Origin: Sphingomonas sp. Leaf343
GTDB lineage: Bacteria > Pseudomonadota > Alphaproteobacteria > Sphingomonadales > Sphingomonadaceae
Reading direction: 5' to 3'
Length of the DNA: 64,000 bases
Assembly (NCBI RefSeq): GCF_001423765.1
Contig: NZ_LMPG01000001.1
Location: 254,073-318,072 of the forward strand
This document shows positions 56,478 through 64,000 of this stretch, one piece after another; the first letter of the stretch is position 1; the number at the start of each line of letters is the position of its first letter. The notes below the pieces were generated by a model. It was not told the DNA's origin and made no database searches. It saw only the letters and a list, made by a program, of their open reading frames with translations. A program made the translations under genes and the position numbers.

Positions 56478-57361
56478 CGCCGCGCCCGCCACACGCGCCA
56501 GAAGACGCCGGGCGCGGCGAGGATCGGGTGGCGTTCCCGCCACGGCGTCATCGATACGGCGATGCCGGTATGCCGCTCGATCTTCCACGCGCCATATTTT
56601 GCCGCGCCGTCGAAGGTGAAGGCGGCACGCACCAGCCGCACGACGTTCAGCGGCTTGCCCAGCCGCCGCCGTCGCGCCCATCTCGCGCGCCAACGCTTCG
56701 CCTCGCCCGGCGGCATCCGCGCGATCAGGCTCGATCCATCGCGCACGAACGGTACGCCGCCTGCCTCCCATGCCAGTGGCAGCAGCGTGTCATACCGGTT
56801 GCCGCCATGCGTCAGGATCTGCTCCTCGCGTCCCGGCGCCTCAACGCGCAATTCGGCGGCATAGGTCTGGCGGAACAGCGCCCGCCAGTAGTCCGCCGGG
56901 TTACCCTCCGCCGGGCCCAGCGCGGCGGCGAACCGCGAGGCCGTCACCGCCGCCGCCGCAATTGCATCCACGACGATCGCCGCCGCCGCCCCGGACCGTA
57001 TCTGCGCCAGTGCGGCAGGCTGCACGAATCGGGTCCAGATCGTCGTATCGATCAGCCGCCCGGCGGCGGCGGCGGCGAAGGTAGCCAGCGTCATCGTCGC
57101 GATTTTCGCGCGCAACGTCGCGGGCCCCACCGCAAACTCCCGATATCCGACACGCGGCCAGATGCCGCGTTCGCGCGGACCGGCGGTCAGAATGTAGAAG
57201 TCGAGAACACCGTCGAGCGAACCGGTGCGCAGATTGGAGCCATAGAACAACACCGCCTCCGCGCCCGCCTCCGTCGCCAGCAGGTCGGCGACGTGGCGCA
57301 CCGCCGCCGGCACCGGCGCAGCGAGCGTATCGGCGACGAACGCCCCAAGCGCGTCGGTCAC
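56474..57361 (-). CDS. TAM41/MMP37-like protein, possible lipid-phosphate cytidylyltransferase
   Basis: This 295-residue protein starts with GTG overlapping the kinase stop (GTGA). AVLFYGSNLRTGSLDGVLDF looks like the Gly-Ser...Asp motif of the polymerase-beta-like nucleotidyltransferase fold. AAGRLIDTTIWTRFVQPAAL and NPADYWRALFRQTYAAELR align in order with conserved blocks of mitochondrial TAM41, which makes CDP-diacylglycerol from phosphatidic acid and CTP. The resemblance is by pattern recall only and is weak at single-residue level. Its place between a lipid kinase and nucleotidyltransferase, with a CDP-alcohol phosphatidyltransferase upstream, supports the call. Confidence 0.55.
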   Translation of the reverse strand: MTDALGAFVADTLAAPVPAAVRHVADLLATEAGAEAVLFYGSNLRTGSLDGVLDFYILTAGPRERGIWPRVGYREFAVGPATLRAKIATMTLATFAAAAAGRLIDTTIWTRFVQPAALAQIRSGAAAAIVVDAIAAAAVTASRFAAALGPAEGNPADYWRALFRQTYAAELRVEAPGREEQILTHGGNRYDTLLPLAWEAGGVPFVRDGSSLIARMPPGEAKRWRARWARRRRLGKPLNVVRLVRAAFTFDGAAKYGAWKIERHTGIAVSMTPWRERHPILAAPGVFWRVWRARR

Positions 57362-58368
57362 GGCACCACGAAGGAGAGGCGCGGGCCCTGACGAACCTCC
57401 AGCGCCCCGCCCGAGAAATGTTCCCCGTCGAGGATGAAGTTCGCGTCCATCTCGAGCCGGAAACCGGTCATGTCGCGCCGGTGATAGCCCAGCTTCGCCA
57501 GCCAAGCACTCGCGCGGCCCGCCAGCACCGCGGGCACCGCCGCCGCCATCATCCGCGGGGGGGCATCGACATCGAGCAGTTTCAGCCCCTGGCGTACCGG
57601 CCCGAACGGCTTCAGGCCCAGCGGCATCCGCTCCATCGTCGAAGCCAGCAGCAGGTAACGGGGATGTGCCTCGATAGCGCCGACGGGTGTCGTCAGCGTC
57701 ATCGGCGTGCCCGACCGCCATTCACCCGAATCGCTGCCGAACATCGTCTGCACGACGGTCCAGCCCAGTGCCAGTCCGACCGCGACGCCGTTGAACGCGC
57801 CGACGCGGTGCGTGCGCTGCGCCAGTTCGGTCGCGCTGACGAAGCCGCCGGCGCCCATCAGGAATCCGCGCACGCGAGGGGTCGCGGGCGCGTCGAGGCG
57901 TGCGATCTCCAGCGGACGGCGCGTCACCGTACGGCCGACGCGCGCCGCGATCAGCGCATCGTCCAGCGTCCAGTCGGCGGGCAGGCCCAGATCGATCGCC
58001 AGCGCATTGGTCTTGCCCGACGGGATCACGACGATCGCGGGCCAGCGCCGGCCCCAGGCGTCGCCCGCGCCGCTCAGCACGTCGCGGACCGTCCCGTCAC
58101 CGCCGTCGATCACCAGCAGGTCGATCCCTGCCGCCGCGAACTCCGCCAACGTCTCGGCCAGCGCCTCGCGCGTCGACGGTGCCGCGACCATCACCCGCCC
58201 CGCACCCGGTACGCCTGCGGCATAGGCAGCCCCGCGGTTGCGGTGACTCTTCGGGTTGCAGACGATGCCGACGCGCAGATTGCCCGCGGCGGACGCGCTC
58301 GGCGCAGCCTTCACCTGCGGGGTGAAGTGCGGATCGACCCCGACAAAGGCAAGAACGGTAGCGGACAT
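57358..58368 (-). CDS. Diacylglycerol kinase family lipid kinase
   Basis: This 336-residue protein has the DAGK catalytic domain. VGIVCNPKSHRNRG is the first strand and loop, DLLVIDGGDGTVRDVLSG the GGDGT nucleotide motif, and IPSGKTNALAIDLGLP the second glycine motif. The C-terminal beta-sandwich ends in FILDGEHFSGGALEVRQG. It phosphorylates a lipid such as diacylglycerol, ceramide or an undecaprenol-type alcohol. Sphingomonads contain ceramide lipids, so ceramide is a real alternative. The gene is coupled to the TAM41-like gene, implying that the lipid phosphate is then activated. Confidence 0.87.
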   Translation of the reverse strand: MSATVLAFVGVDPHFTPQVKAAPSASAAGNLRVGIVCNPKSHRNRGAAYAAGVPGAGRVMVAAPSTREALAETLAEFAAAGIDLLVIDGGDGTVRDVLSGAGDAWGRRWPAIVVIPSGKTNALAIDLGLPADWTLDDALIAARVGRTVTRRPLEIARLDAPATPRVRGFLMGAGGFVSATELAQRTHRVGAFNGVAVGLALGWTVVQTMFGSDSGEWRSGTPMTLTTPVGAIEAHPRYLLLASTMERMPLGLKPFGPVRQGLKLLDVDAPPRMMAAAVPAVLAGRASAWLAKLGYHRRDMTGFRLEMDANFILDGEHFSGGALEVRQGPRLSFVVP

Positions 58369-58508
58369 CGGCGTTGGACTTCCAGACAGGCTAGGAATGA
58401 TGCCTGACTACACATTTGTGACCAATTCAGGGCGGGAATGTTTCGCTGCCGCATCGGTTCCGTCATGCCCGGTGGGCAATCGTATGCAGCGGCAACGGTT
58501 CACCGCAT

Positions 58509-58979
58509 TTACTGGCGATAGCGCATCGCCATGTTCAGTGTCCGTCCGGCGGCCGGCAGGGTGAACCGCGCCGCATCGAGCGAGGGCAGGCCGATCGAGG
58601 TCGGCGCATCGTTGGAAAAGCCGAAGCCCTCCTTGGGTGCCCACAGCGTCCGGTTGAAGTTCCGGTCGCCATTCTCGTCATGATATTGCGCAACGGCGTA
58701 TTTCCCCGCCGGCAGCCAGAAACATGCGCTCGTCACCGGCGCGCGGGCGGGGACGCGGACGCGCGCCAGCTTGCCCCCCTTCGCCAGGAACCGCTTCTTG
58801 TCGTCCGCATAGACGGTGAACGCGACTTCTCCGTCGCCGCTGCGCAGGCCGGTTGCCTGCACGGTCAGCTTCACCGCATTGCCGCCCAGCGTACCGGTGC
58901 AGGTTTCCGCGGCGACCATGGAAGGGGTGAGGGCCAGCGCGCCGGCAAGGATCGATTTCGTCAGTATCTTCGCAGTCAT
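58509..58979 (-). CDS. DUF2141 domain-containing exported protein
   Basis: This 156-residue protein has a Sec signal (ILAGALALTPSMVAAETC) and one DUF2141 domain. The motifs are GEVAFTVYADDKKRFLAKGG, AGKYAVAQYHDENGDRNFN and PKEGFGFSNDAP, the family signature of a small periplasmic beta-sandwich. The function of DUF2141 is unknown. It lies between the flippase and lipid kinase genes on the same strand, with 140 bases to the kinase start. It could bind the exported lipid or glycan. Confidence 0.92.
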   Translation of the reverse strand: MTAKILTKSILAGALALTPSMVAAETCTGTLGGNAVKLTVQATGLRSGDGEVAFTVYADDKKRFLAKGGKLARVRVPARAPVTSACFWLPAGKYAVAQYHDENGDRNFNRTLWAPKEGFGFSNDAPTSIGLPSLDAARFTLPAAGRTLNMAMRYRQ

Positions 58980-59019
58980 GCGGTATCAGATGGGCGCCAA
59001 CCACGGCATTATAAAGGCG

Positions 59020-60354
59020 TTATGAAGGCCGCTTCGCCGCAGGCTTCGCAAGCCGTACGGCGACGATCGCCATCATCACCGCCACCCCCGCCGACCCGAT
59101 CGCGACGCCGATCGCCACGCCCGTGGGTCCGAAGAACGGCATCAGCGCGAACGCGGCGGCCAGCATCAGTCCCGCGCCCAGCGCCCGGATAGCGAAGACG
59201 GTGCCCGCGCGTTGCAGCGCGGTCATGACGGTATCGACCCCGACCGTCGCGAAGTCGAGGCACCCCGCCACCGCCAGCCACAGCAGGATCGGCCACGCGC
59301 CCGTGAAGTCGCGTCCGCCGACGAGGTTCAGCACCGGCCGGCCCGCCACGGCGACCAGCGCCATGATGACGATCGCCGCCGCGCCGCTGCCGAGAAACAA
59401 TCGCCGCAGCAACCGGCCCAGTTCGCCCGGTCTGGCGTCGCGGACCGTCTTCACCACCTCCGGAAAGGCCGCGCGGCTGATGAGCTGTGACAGTTTCGCC
59501 AGCGCCTGCGCAATCTGGCTGGCGAGGCGGAACGCACCAGCCGCCGCCGGCCCGGCGGCGGCACCGACGACCAGCAGGGGGATCTGCTTGCTCGACAGGC
59601 CCAGCGTCGAGCTGGCGTTGGTCGACAGCGCGAAGCGGACGATGCCGGGATGCTCCGCCAGCAGCCGCTTCATGCCCCGCCCGCGCCGCATCAGCGCGAT
59701 GTCGCCGCGCCGCGCGACCATGATCCAGTAGGTCGCCGCCGTCAGGATTTCCGCCAGCCCCCATGCGGACAGGAATCCCTGCACGGTCGGGTGCACCGCC
59801 CAGACCAGCACGGTGCCGACGAAGCGCGCCACCGGCGTCACGCTGTCCGCCGCCGCGGACAGGGCGAACCGGTCGCGCAGACGCAGAATGCCGAGCGGGG
59901 TGGAGCGGATCGTGACCAGTTGTACGATCGCGAAGATCAGCGTCGCGCGCTGCAACGTCGGGCCGATCCCCAGCGCCTCGCCGAAGAACTCCAGGATCAG
60001 CCACGCCAGCACCGCGCCGATCGCGGCGCTGCCCGCATCGACCAGCGCCGATCCGCGGAACACGCGGCCCAGCGCATCGTCGTCGCCGCGCGCCAGTGCC
60101 GGCGTGCCGTACTGGACGATCACCTGCCAGCTCTGGAACGCGACCAGCGTCGCCAGCGTCTGCGCCGCACCGATGATGAGCGCGAACCGCCCGAAGCCGT
60201 ATACGCCCAGCGACCGCGTCGCGATGCCGAGATAAAAGAGAGACAGCACCGCCAGCACGCCCCGGCTGGCCAGCAACCAGCCGAGATTGCGCCACACCGC
60301 CCCCATCGCGCCGCTGAAACGGCCTTCCGGTTCCTCCGCCACGTCCTCGGTCAC
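59020..60354 (-). CDS. Oligosaccharide flippase family protein (MOP superfamily)
   Basis: This 444-residue protein has about 12-14 helices of the Wzx-like polysaccharide exporter type. WRNLGWLLASRGVLAVLSLF is helix 1 and SLGVYGFGRFALIIGAAQTL helix 2. STNASSTLGLSSKQIPLLVV and GAAAGPAAAGAFRLASQIAQ form the second-half entry, where lipid-linked sugar flippases have the LG-Y-A pattern. The GTG start overlaps the preceding gene by a few bases short of contact (six-base gap to its stop). It should move a lipid-linked product of the array across the inner membrane. Confidence 0.9.
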   Translation of the reverse strand: MTEDVAEEPEGRFSGAMGAVWRNLGWLLASRGVLAVLSLFYLGIATRSLGVYGFGRFALIIGAAQTLATLVAFQSWQVIVQYGTPALARGDDDALGRVFRGSALVDAGSAAIGAVLAWLILEFFGEALGIGPTLQRATLIFAIVQLVTIRSTPLGILRLRDRFALSAAADSVTPVARFVGTVLVWAVHPTVQGFLSAWGLAEILTAATYWIMVARRGDIALMRRGRGMKRLLAEHPGIVRFALSTNASSTLGLSSKQIPLLVVGAAAGPAAAGAFRLASQIAQALAKLSQLISRAAFPEVVKTVRDARPGELGRLLRRLFLGSGAAAIVIMALVAVAGRPVLNLVGGRDFTGAWPILLWLAVAGCLDFATVGVDTVMTALQRAGTVFAIRALGAGLMLAAAFALMPFFGPTGVAIGVAIGSAGVAVMMAIVAVRLAKPAAKRPS

Positions 60355-60359
60355 GGCGT

Positions 60360-61469
60360 TCAATCGGCCAGCCAGCTGACGATCGGAATCCCGCGGGCCT
60401 TCATCGCCATCGCCTGGAACAGGCGGACGAGGTGGACGACAAGCGAGATCGCCGTCCACGCCGCGACGCCGATGATGCCCCAGTCGGGTCGCAGGACCAA
60501 CAGGCTGGCGAAGAGGATGACCATATTCGGATTGCGCCGCGCGGTGACGAGGCGGAACTTGCTGTCGAACCGCTGCCAGACGTGGATGTGCATCTTGAAG
60601 CGGACGATGAACGCTCCCTCGATCAGCCGTTGTGCGACATAGCCGAACAGCATCGTGCCGATGACGATCCAGAACGTCTCGTCCGTCAGCGGCCGCCCAT
60701 ACGGTGCGCAGCCCGCCGCCCACGCCCACCACCAGAAGGGTGGGTGAACCAGATCGACGCCGTGATCCCACGCATTGCCCAGCTTCGACGAGGTGATGGT
60801 GCACCGCGCCAGCTTCCCGTCGACGGTGTCGAGCACCATGAACACGAGGCCGATCGCCAGTCCGGACCAGAACCATCCATACCAGAACGCCACCGTGGCA
60901 ACGATGCACAGCACGCTGCCGATCGCGGTCACGCCATTGGGCGAGATGCCGATCCGCGCGCAAGCCCGTGTGATGTGGAACGCCCAGACCGGCCACAGAT
61001 ACAGCGTCAGCAGGTCGGTGACGCCCTTGTACGCGCCCTGATAGCTGGCGCGCTCGATCGCGGGGACCGTTTCGGGCGTGAGCGGCAGGGTGAAGGGCTT
61101 CTCCCGCTTGCGCAGGACATCGTCGTAGATGCCGGCGGGGTCCAATGCGTCGATGACTGCAAGCGAGGTGAGGGGGCCAGAGGGGGCATCCCGCATCGCC
61201 GCTGCAACCGCATCCGCTTGTCCGGCATCGACGTGCGCCAGCACCGGCACGCCATCCACCATCAGTACGCTGCCCGGCCGCGCCGCGATGTAACGGCTCC
61301 ATGCCGGATCGAACGCATAATCGTCGTTCGCCAGCATCACCGCGGCATCGCCATCCGTCAGCCCCTGCGCCGTCGCGATCCGGCGCGTTCGTTCGGCATT
61401 GGTCATGCCCCAGATACGGGTCGGATTGTTGCCGACGGATGTCAGGCGGGGCTTGGTCACGGCAGTCAT
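60360..61469 (-). CDS. CDP-alcohol phosphatidyltransferase with N-terminal nucleotidyltransferase-like domain
   Basis: This 369-residue protein has an N-terminal 130-residue region (AVMLANDDYAFDPAWSRYIA, PVLAHVDAGQADAVAAAM) reminiscent of a degenerate cytidylyltransferase. A six-helix catalytic part follows. The signature DTVDGKLARCTITSSKLGNAW, continued by DHGVD, gives the D-x2-DG-x2-AR-x8-G-x3-D-x3-D pattern with all acidic ligands present. The two-domain plan recalls archaeal IPCT-DIPPS enzymes for inositol phosphodiesters. It joins a CDP-activated alcohol to an acceptor alcohol or inositol phosphate at the membrane. Confidence 0.9.
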   Translation of the reverse strand: MTAVTKPRLTSVGNNPTRIWGMTNAERTRRIATAQGLTDGDAAVMLANDDYAFDPAWSRYIAARPGSVLMVDGVPVLAHVDAGQADAVAAAMRDAPSGPLTSLAVIDALDPAGIYDDVLRKREKPFTLPLTPETVPAIERASYQGAYKGVTDLLTLYLWPVWAFHITRACARIGISPNGVTAIGSVLCIVATVAFWYGWFWSGLAIGLVFMVLDTVDGKLARCTITSSKLGNAWDHGVDLVHPPFWWWAWAAGCAPYGRPLTDETFWIVIGTMLFGYVAQRLIEGAFIVRFKMHIHVWQRFDSKFRLVTARRNPNMVILFASLLVLRPDWGIIGVAAWTAISLVVHLVRLFQAMAMKARGIPIVSWLAD

Positions 61470-61480
61470 CGCAGGCGTTC

Positions 61481-62641
61481 CTAGCGGTTTCCGCTCCGCC
61501 TGCCACTATCTTGGCGCATCAGGCTCATGACGACGTCCGCCGCGCGGTCGCTGGCGCGACCATCGTCCACGCCCATCATCCGCTCGACATAGGCGCGCTG
61601 CACCGGTTCGTATGCCGCCAGCCGCCCCGGCGCGGCGTCCAGCGCGCGTGGCAACGCCGCGACATCCGCGATCACGTCGCCCATCGACCAGTGGCTGAAG
61701 CGGGGATCGTCCGCCCACGGATGCCGGTCGGGGTTCAGGAATACGACGGGCCGCGGCTTCACGGCGGCGAATTCGACCACCTGACTGCTGCCGTCGCCCA
61801 GATACAGGTCGGCGTTGCCGGTATAGCTCTGGTCGATCAGCCGGTACGATGTCGCGTCGACGACGATGTTCGGCCGGTCGCGATAGGGGGCGATGCGGCG
61901 TTCGAATTCGGGATCGAACTTCGGCAGGCGGACATGCGGCGCGACGATCAGGTTGTAGCGATCCTGCGCGGCGAACCACGCCATCACCGCCTCGCCCATG
62001 CCCCACCAGCTCGACTTGTCACGCTTCCAGTGCGGGACGTAGACGACGACCGGGCGCGCTTCCGCGAACACCGGCATCGCCGCCGCCGTGACGAGCGTGC
62101 GGACGTAATCCGGCTTGATATAGCCGACGACGTGGATCGGTGCGTCGTCATGCCCCGACGCGCGGACGCGGGCCGCCATGCCGTCGCTCGGCATCAGGAT
62201 CGCATCCGCCTCGCGGTTGCGCGGGTCGGCGAAATTGGCGTGCGGGGCCGCGCCATGCTCGTTGTAGACAAACCGTGTCCTCCGCCCGATCCCCAGCCGC
62301 CGCGCGACCCGCGGCAGCCACAGGCTGGTCCGCTCCGCCACCACGACGACGTCGTGTGTCAGGAAGCGGCGCGCGTTCAGCGCCAGCACCAGCGGCTTGG
62401 AGGGCAGGGGCGGTGTTTCGCGCGACCCCGGTGCGGCTTCTCGGAAACCGCGCACGCGCCGGATCGCGAGATCGATCCCCAGCGTCGCGATCGCCTCGCG
62501 GAGGATCTCCTCATGCACCGATGTCGCGACGTGCAGTGTCACGGCGGGCGCATCCTCCCGCCGCGCCAGCGCTGCTGCGATCGGCAGCAGGTGCGGGATC
62601 AGGTGCAACTCGCCGAGGAACAAGAAGCCGACGCTGGTCAT
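61481..62641 (-). CDS. CDP-glycerol glycerophosphotransferase (TagF/TagB)-like GT-B protein
   Basis: This 386-residue protein has no clear signal peptide. FVYNEHGAAPHANFADPRNR lies where TagB/TagF have the HG motif. PVVVYVPHWKRDKSSWWGMG resembles the YAPTWR block and VDATSYRLIDQSYTGNADLY with GDGSSQVVEFA the TDYSS block. These enzymes polymerise or add polyol phosphates from CDP-polyols. It sits between the CDP-alcohol transferase and a cytidylyltransferase-like gene, so a polyol-phosphate or inositol-phosphate surface polymer is plausible in this Gram-negative organism. Confidence 0.75.
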   Translation of the reverse strand: MTSVGFLFLGELHLIPHLLPIAAALARREDAPAVTLHVATSVHEEILREAIATLGIDLAIRRVRGFREAAPGSRETPPLPSKPLVLALNARRFLTHDVVVVAERTSLWLPRVARRLGIGRRTRFVYNEHGAAPHANFADPRNREADAILMPSDGMAARVRASGHDDAPIHVVGYIKPDYVRTLVTAAAMPVFAEARPVVVYVPHWKRDKSSWWGMGEAVMAWFAAQDRYNLIVAPHVRLPKFDPEFERRIAPYRDRPNIVVDATSYRLIDQSYTGNADLYLGDGSSQVVEFAAVKPRPVVFLNPDRHPWADDPRFSHWSMGDVIADVAALPRALDAAPGRLAAYEPVQRAYVERMMGVDDGRASDRAADVVMSLMRQDSGRRSGNR

Positions 62642-62714
62642 GCGGACAGGCCATTACGAACGCGCTGAAAGGTTGCTTCCATCTCTCGAGGCCGAGTCCG
62701 GCGCGCTCCACAGG

Positions 62715-62819
62715 CACCACCCCGGCGCAGGCCGGGGTCCAGTTGCCGCGCACCAAGTCGGAGAAGGTCGTCCACGCCAATCGAAACCCTCGCGACTGGA
62801 CCCCGGCCTTCGCCGGGGT
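62715..62819. repeat. Inverted pair of the dispersed 27-base palindromic repeat
   Basis: The first copy (62715-62741) begins CCACCCCGGCGCAGGCC. The second (62793-62819) is its inverse, beginning ACTGGACCCCGGCCTTCGCC. The two differ at one base after reversal. Each is itself a hairpin, and together they form a long cruciform-capable pair with about 50 bases between. They lie between the TagF-like and cytidylyltransferase genes. Confidence 0.85.
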
Positions 62820-62866
62820 GGCACAATGGTCGGACTTGAAGCCCCGCTCCATCGCTCGCCAACGAC

Positions 62867-63583
62867 TCACCCACCACCATGCTCCCGTCGCCAACGGTCG
62901 ATATCCTCCGGCCGGTCGATCTCCTGCCAGTGGCCATCCGCCGGGATCGTCACCGCCGCCACAGCGTCGGCTTTTGCCAGCCGGTCGACGATCGCGTGAT
63001 GATAGGCGTGGATGCCCTCATCCTCGCCGATCACCAGTCTCAGCGCGCGGGCATAGGCGTCGCCGCCGCGCGACAGCACCAGCCCCAGCGAGCGGTGCGT
63101 CGCCCCGTCCAGCGTCTTGCCCACCGCCAGCACGCGGCCGCGCTCCACCGCGACCAGCATGTCGTCCAGCTCGGCCGCACCCAGCGCCTCCACCATCAGT
63201 GTCACGCCGGACGGCGCCGCCTCCACCGCACCCCGCATCACGTCCGCATCGAACACGGTATCGCCGTTCATCAGCGCGAACGCGCCGCCCAGATGCGCGC
63301 GCGCCGCCCAGACGCTGCCGATGCTGCTCGCCGCCGACCAGAAGGGGTTGAAGACCAGCTCCGTGGTCAGGCCGCCCGCCCGCCGCGCCGCCAGATGCTC
63401 CGCGATCTGGCCGATCCGGTAGCCCCCAACGACCACCGCACGGTCGATGCCGGCCGCCGCGATTGCGTCGAGCTGATGGTCGAGGATCGCCCGGCCGCCC
63501 ACCGGCACCAGGCATTTCGGCGTGGTCAGCGTCAGCGGCAACAGGCGCGAGCCGTGCCCCGCCGCGATGATGATGGCCTTCAT
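62867..63583 (-). CDS. Sugar/polyol-phosphate cytidylyltransferase-like protein (phosphocholine cytidylyltransferase family)
   Basis: This 238-residue enzyme has AIIIAAGHGSRLLPLTLTTP and the Lys in KCLVPVGGR, the pyrophosphorylase consensus. FNPFWSAASSIGSVWAARAH and FALMNGDTVFDADVM, with the metal Asp, follow. WQEIDRPEDIDRWRREHG closes the domain with the second metal Asp. The pattern resembles LicC and inositol-1-phosphate cytidylyltransferases. It probably makes the CDP-alcohol used by the transferases downstream. It is the first gene of the minus-strand array. Confidence 0.86.
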   Translation of the reverse strand: MKAIIIAAGHGSRLLPLTLTTPKCLVPVGGRAILDHQLDAIAAAGIDRAVVVGGYRIGQIAEHLAARRAGGLTTELVFNPFWSAASSIGSVWAARAHLGGAFALMNGDTVFDADVMRGAVEAAPSGVTLMVEALGAAELDDMLVAVERGRVLAVGKTLDGATHRSLGLVLSRGGDAYARALRLVIGEDEGIHAYHHAIVDRLAKADAVAAVTIPADGHWQEIDRPEDIDRWRREHGGG

Positions 63584-63689
63584 CCCGCACCCCTATCCAA
63601 AGCGTCCGACCGAAAAAAGGCGCTGCTGTCCTACACGCGCGAATCGGTATAGTTGGTGCGCCCTGTTCGAGCGATAGATGGGGTGAAAC

Positions 63690-64000
63690 ATGAACATCGA
63701 CGATCTGATCGGCGTGGTGATCGCGCGGGAGGGCGGCTTCGGCCACCATCCGGGCGATCGCGGCGGAGCGACGCGCTGGGGAATCACGGAGGCAGTGGCG
63801 CGCGCGGACGGCTGGACAGGACCGATGCGAACGCTGCCACGCGACCGGGCGGTCGCGATCTATCGCCGGCTCTACTGGTTGCGCCCGCGGCTCGATGCGG
63901 TCGCCGCGCTCGCGCCGAAGCTGGCGGCGGAGATGTTCGATACGGCGGTGAATATGGGGCCGGAGGTCGCGGTCGGCTTTCTCCAGCGCGCGCTGACCGC
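63690..64000 (+). CDS. GH108 N-acetylmuramidase, 5' part (runs off the window)
   Basis: The visible 103 residues begin MNIDDLIGVVIAREGGFGHH. The EGGF block carries the catalytic Glu of GH108, and DRGGATRWGITE is the family motif. RDRAVAIYRRLYWLRPRLD and AEMFDTAVNMGPEVAVGFLQ match the N-terminal domain. A GGGTGAAAC-like ribosome binding site precedes the ATG. Such enzymes are phage or gene-transfer-agent endolysins, or act in peptidoglycan-dependent secretion (TtsA). The C-terminal peptidoglycan-binding domain is outside the window. The gene is divergent from the cytidylyltransferase gene and suggests a prophage or secretion element to the right. Confidence 0.88.
   Translation, partial: MNIDDLIGVVIAREGGFGHHPGDRGGATRWGITEAVARADGWTGPMRTLPRDRAVAIYRRLYWLRPRLDAVAALAPKLAAEMFDTAVNMGPEVAVGFLQRALT

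Noticed and set aside
1..64000. CRISPR array or insertion sequence
   Set aside because: No regularly spaced direct repeats and no transposase-like protein were seen on either strand.

Overview
The window is GC-rich chromosomal DNA from an alphaproteobacterium, most likely Sphingomonas or a close sphingomonad. The inference rests on the housekeeping gene types and order (lepB-rnc, era, yajC-secD-secF followed by a Mth938-like gene), two large TonB-dependent receptors of the sphingomonad/Caulobacter sugar-uptake type, Tat-exported GMC/gluconate-dehydrogenase modules, and a dispersed palindromic repeat built on CCACCCCGGC...GGGGTCCAGT. No phylogenetic search could be run.

Layout. (1) 1-18 kb is mostly core metabolism: the 3' end of a 2-oxoacid dehydrogenase E2, a Tat-exported beta-helix protein, rarD, an esterase, an enoyl-CoA hydratase-like protein, glutathione reductase, a PAS-winged helix regulator, pgi with a DUF4174 partner, lepB, rnc, a YciE/YciF protein, era, a GT4 glycosyltransferase, secF/secD/yajC, tRNA-Pro(GGG) and a SEC-C protein. 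(2) 18-25 kb holds two beta-propeller GH43-type proteins, a 47-residue membrane protein, a RES/Xre-MbcA toxin-antitoxin pair, and a proton antiporter coupled to an OmpA lipoprotein. (3) 24-33 kb is a LacI-controlled island: MFS transporter, three xylose-isomerase-like TIM barrels, a Gfo/Idh/MocA oxidoreductase, a c-type cytochrome, a gluconate-dehydrogenase small subunit and a GMC flavoenzyme. It reads as a periplasmic 3-keto-sugar/glycoside oxidation pathway. (4) 33-55 kb is a polysaccharide utilisation region rich in alpha-mannosidases: three GH92, one GH125, one GH2, one GH43, two TonB receptors, a sugar porter, and a divergent pair of ROK proteins (a fructokinase/mannokinase type and a repressor). 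It looks built to strip alpha-mannan or high-mannose N-glycans and phosphorylate the released hexose. (5) 55-63.6 kb is one minus-strand array for an activated lipid or polyol-phosphate glycan: cytidylyltransferase-like protein, TagF-like transferase, CDP-alcohol phosphatidyltransferase, flippase, DUF2141, lipid kinase, a TAM41-like protein and a MobA-like protein. (6) A GH108 muramidase gene runs off the right edge.

The points most worth following are: the oxidative module beside the mannosidase locus; a 15-bp element shared by the ROK divergent region and an orphan 42-codon mini-transcript at about 50.83-51.12 kb; the TAM41-like/lipid kinase/CDP-alcohol array; and several palindromic operator candidates (21586, 25172, 25214, 54195).
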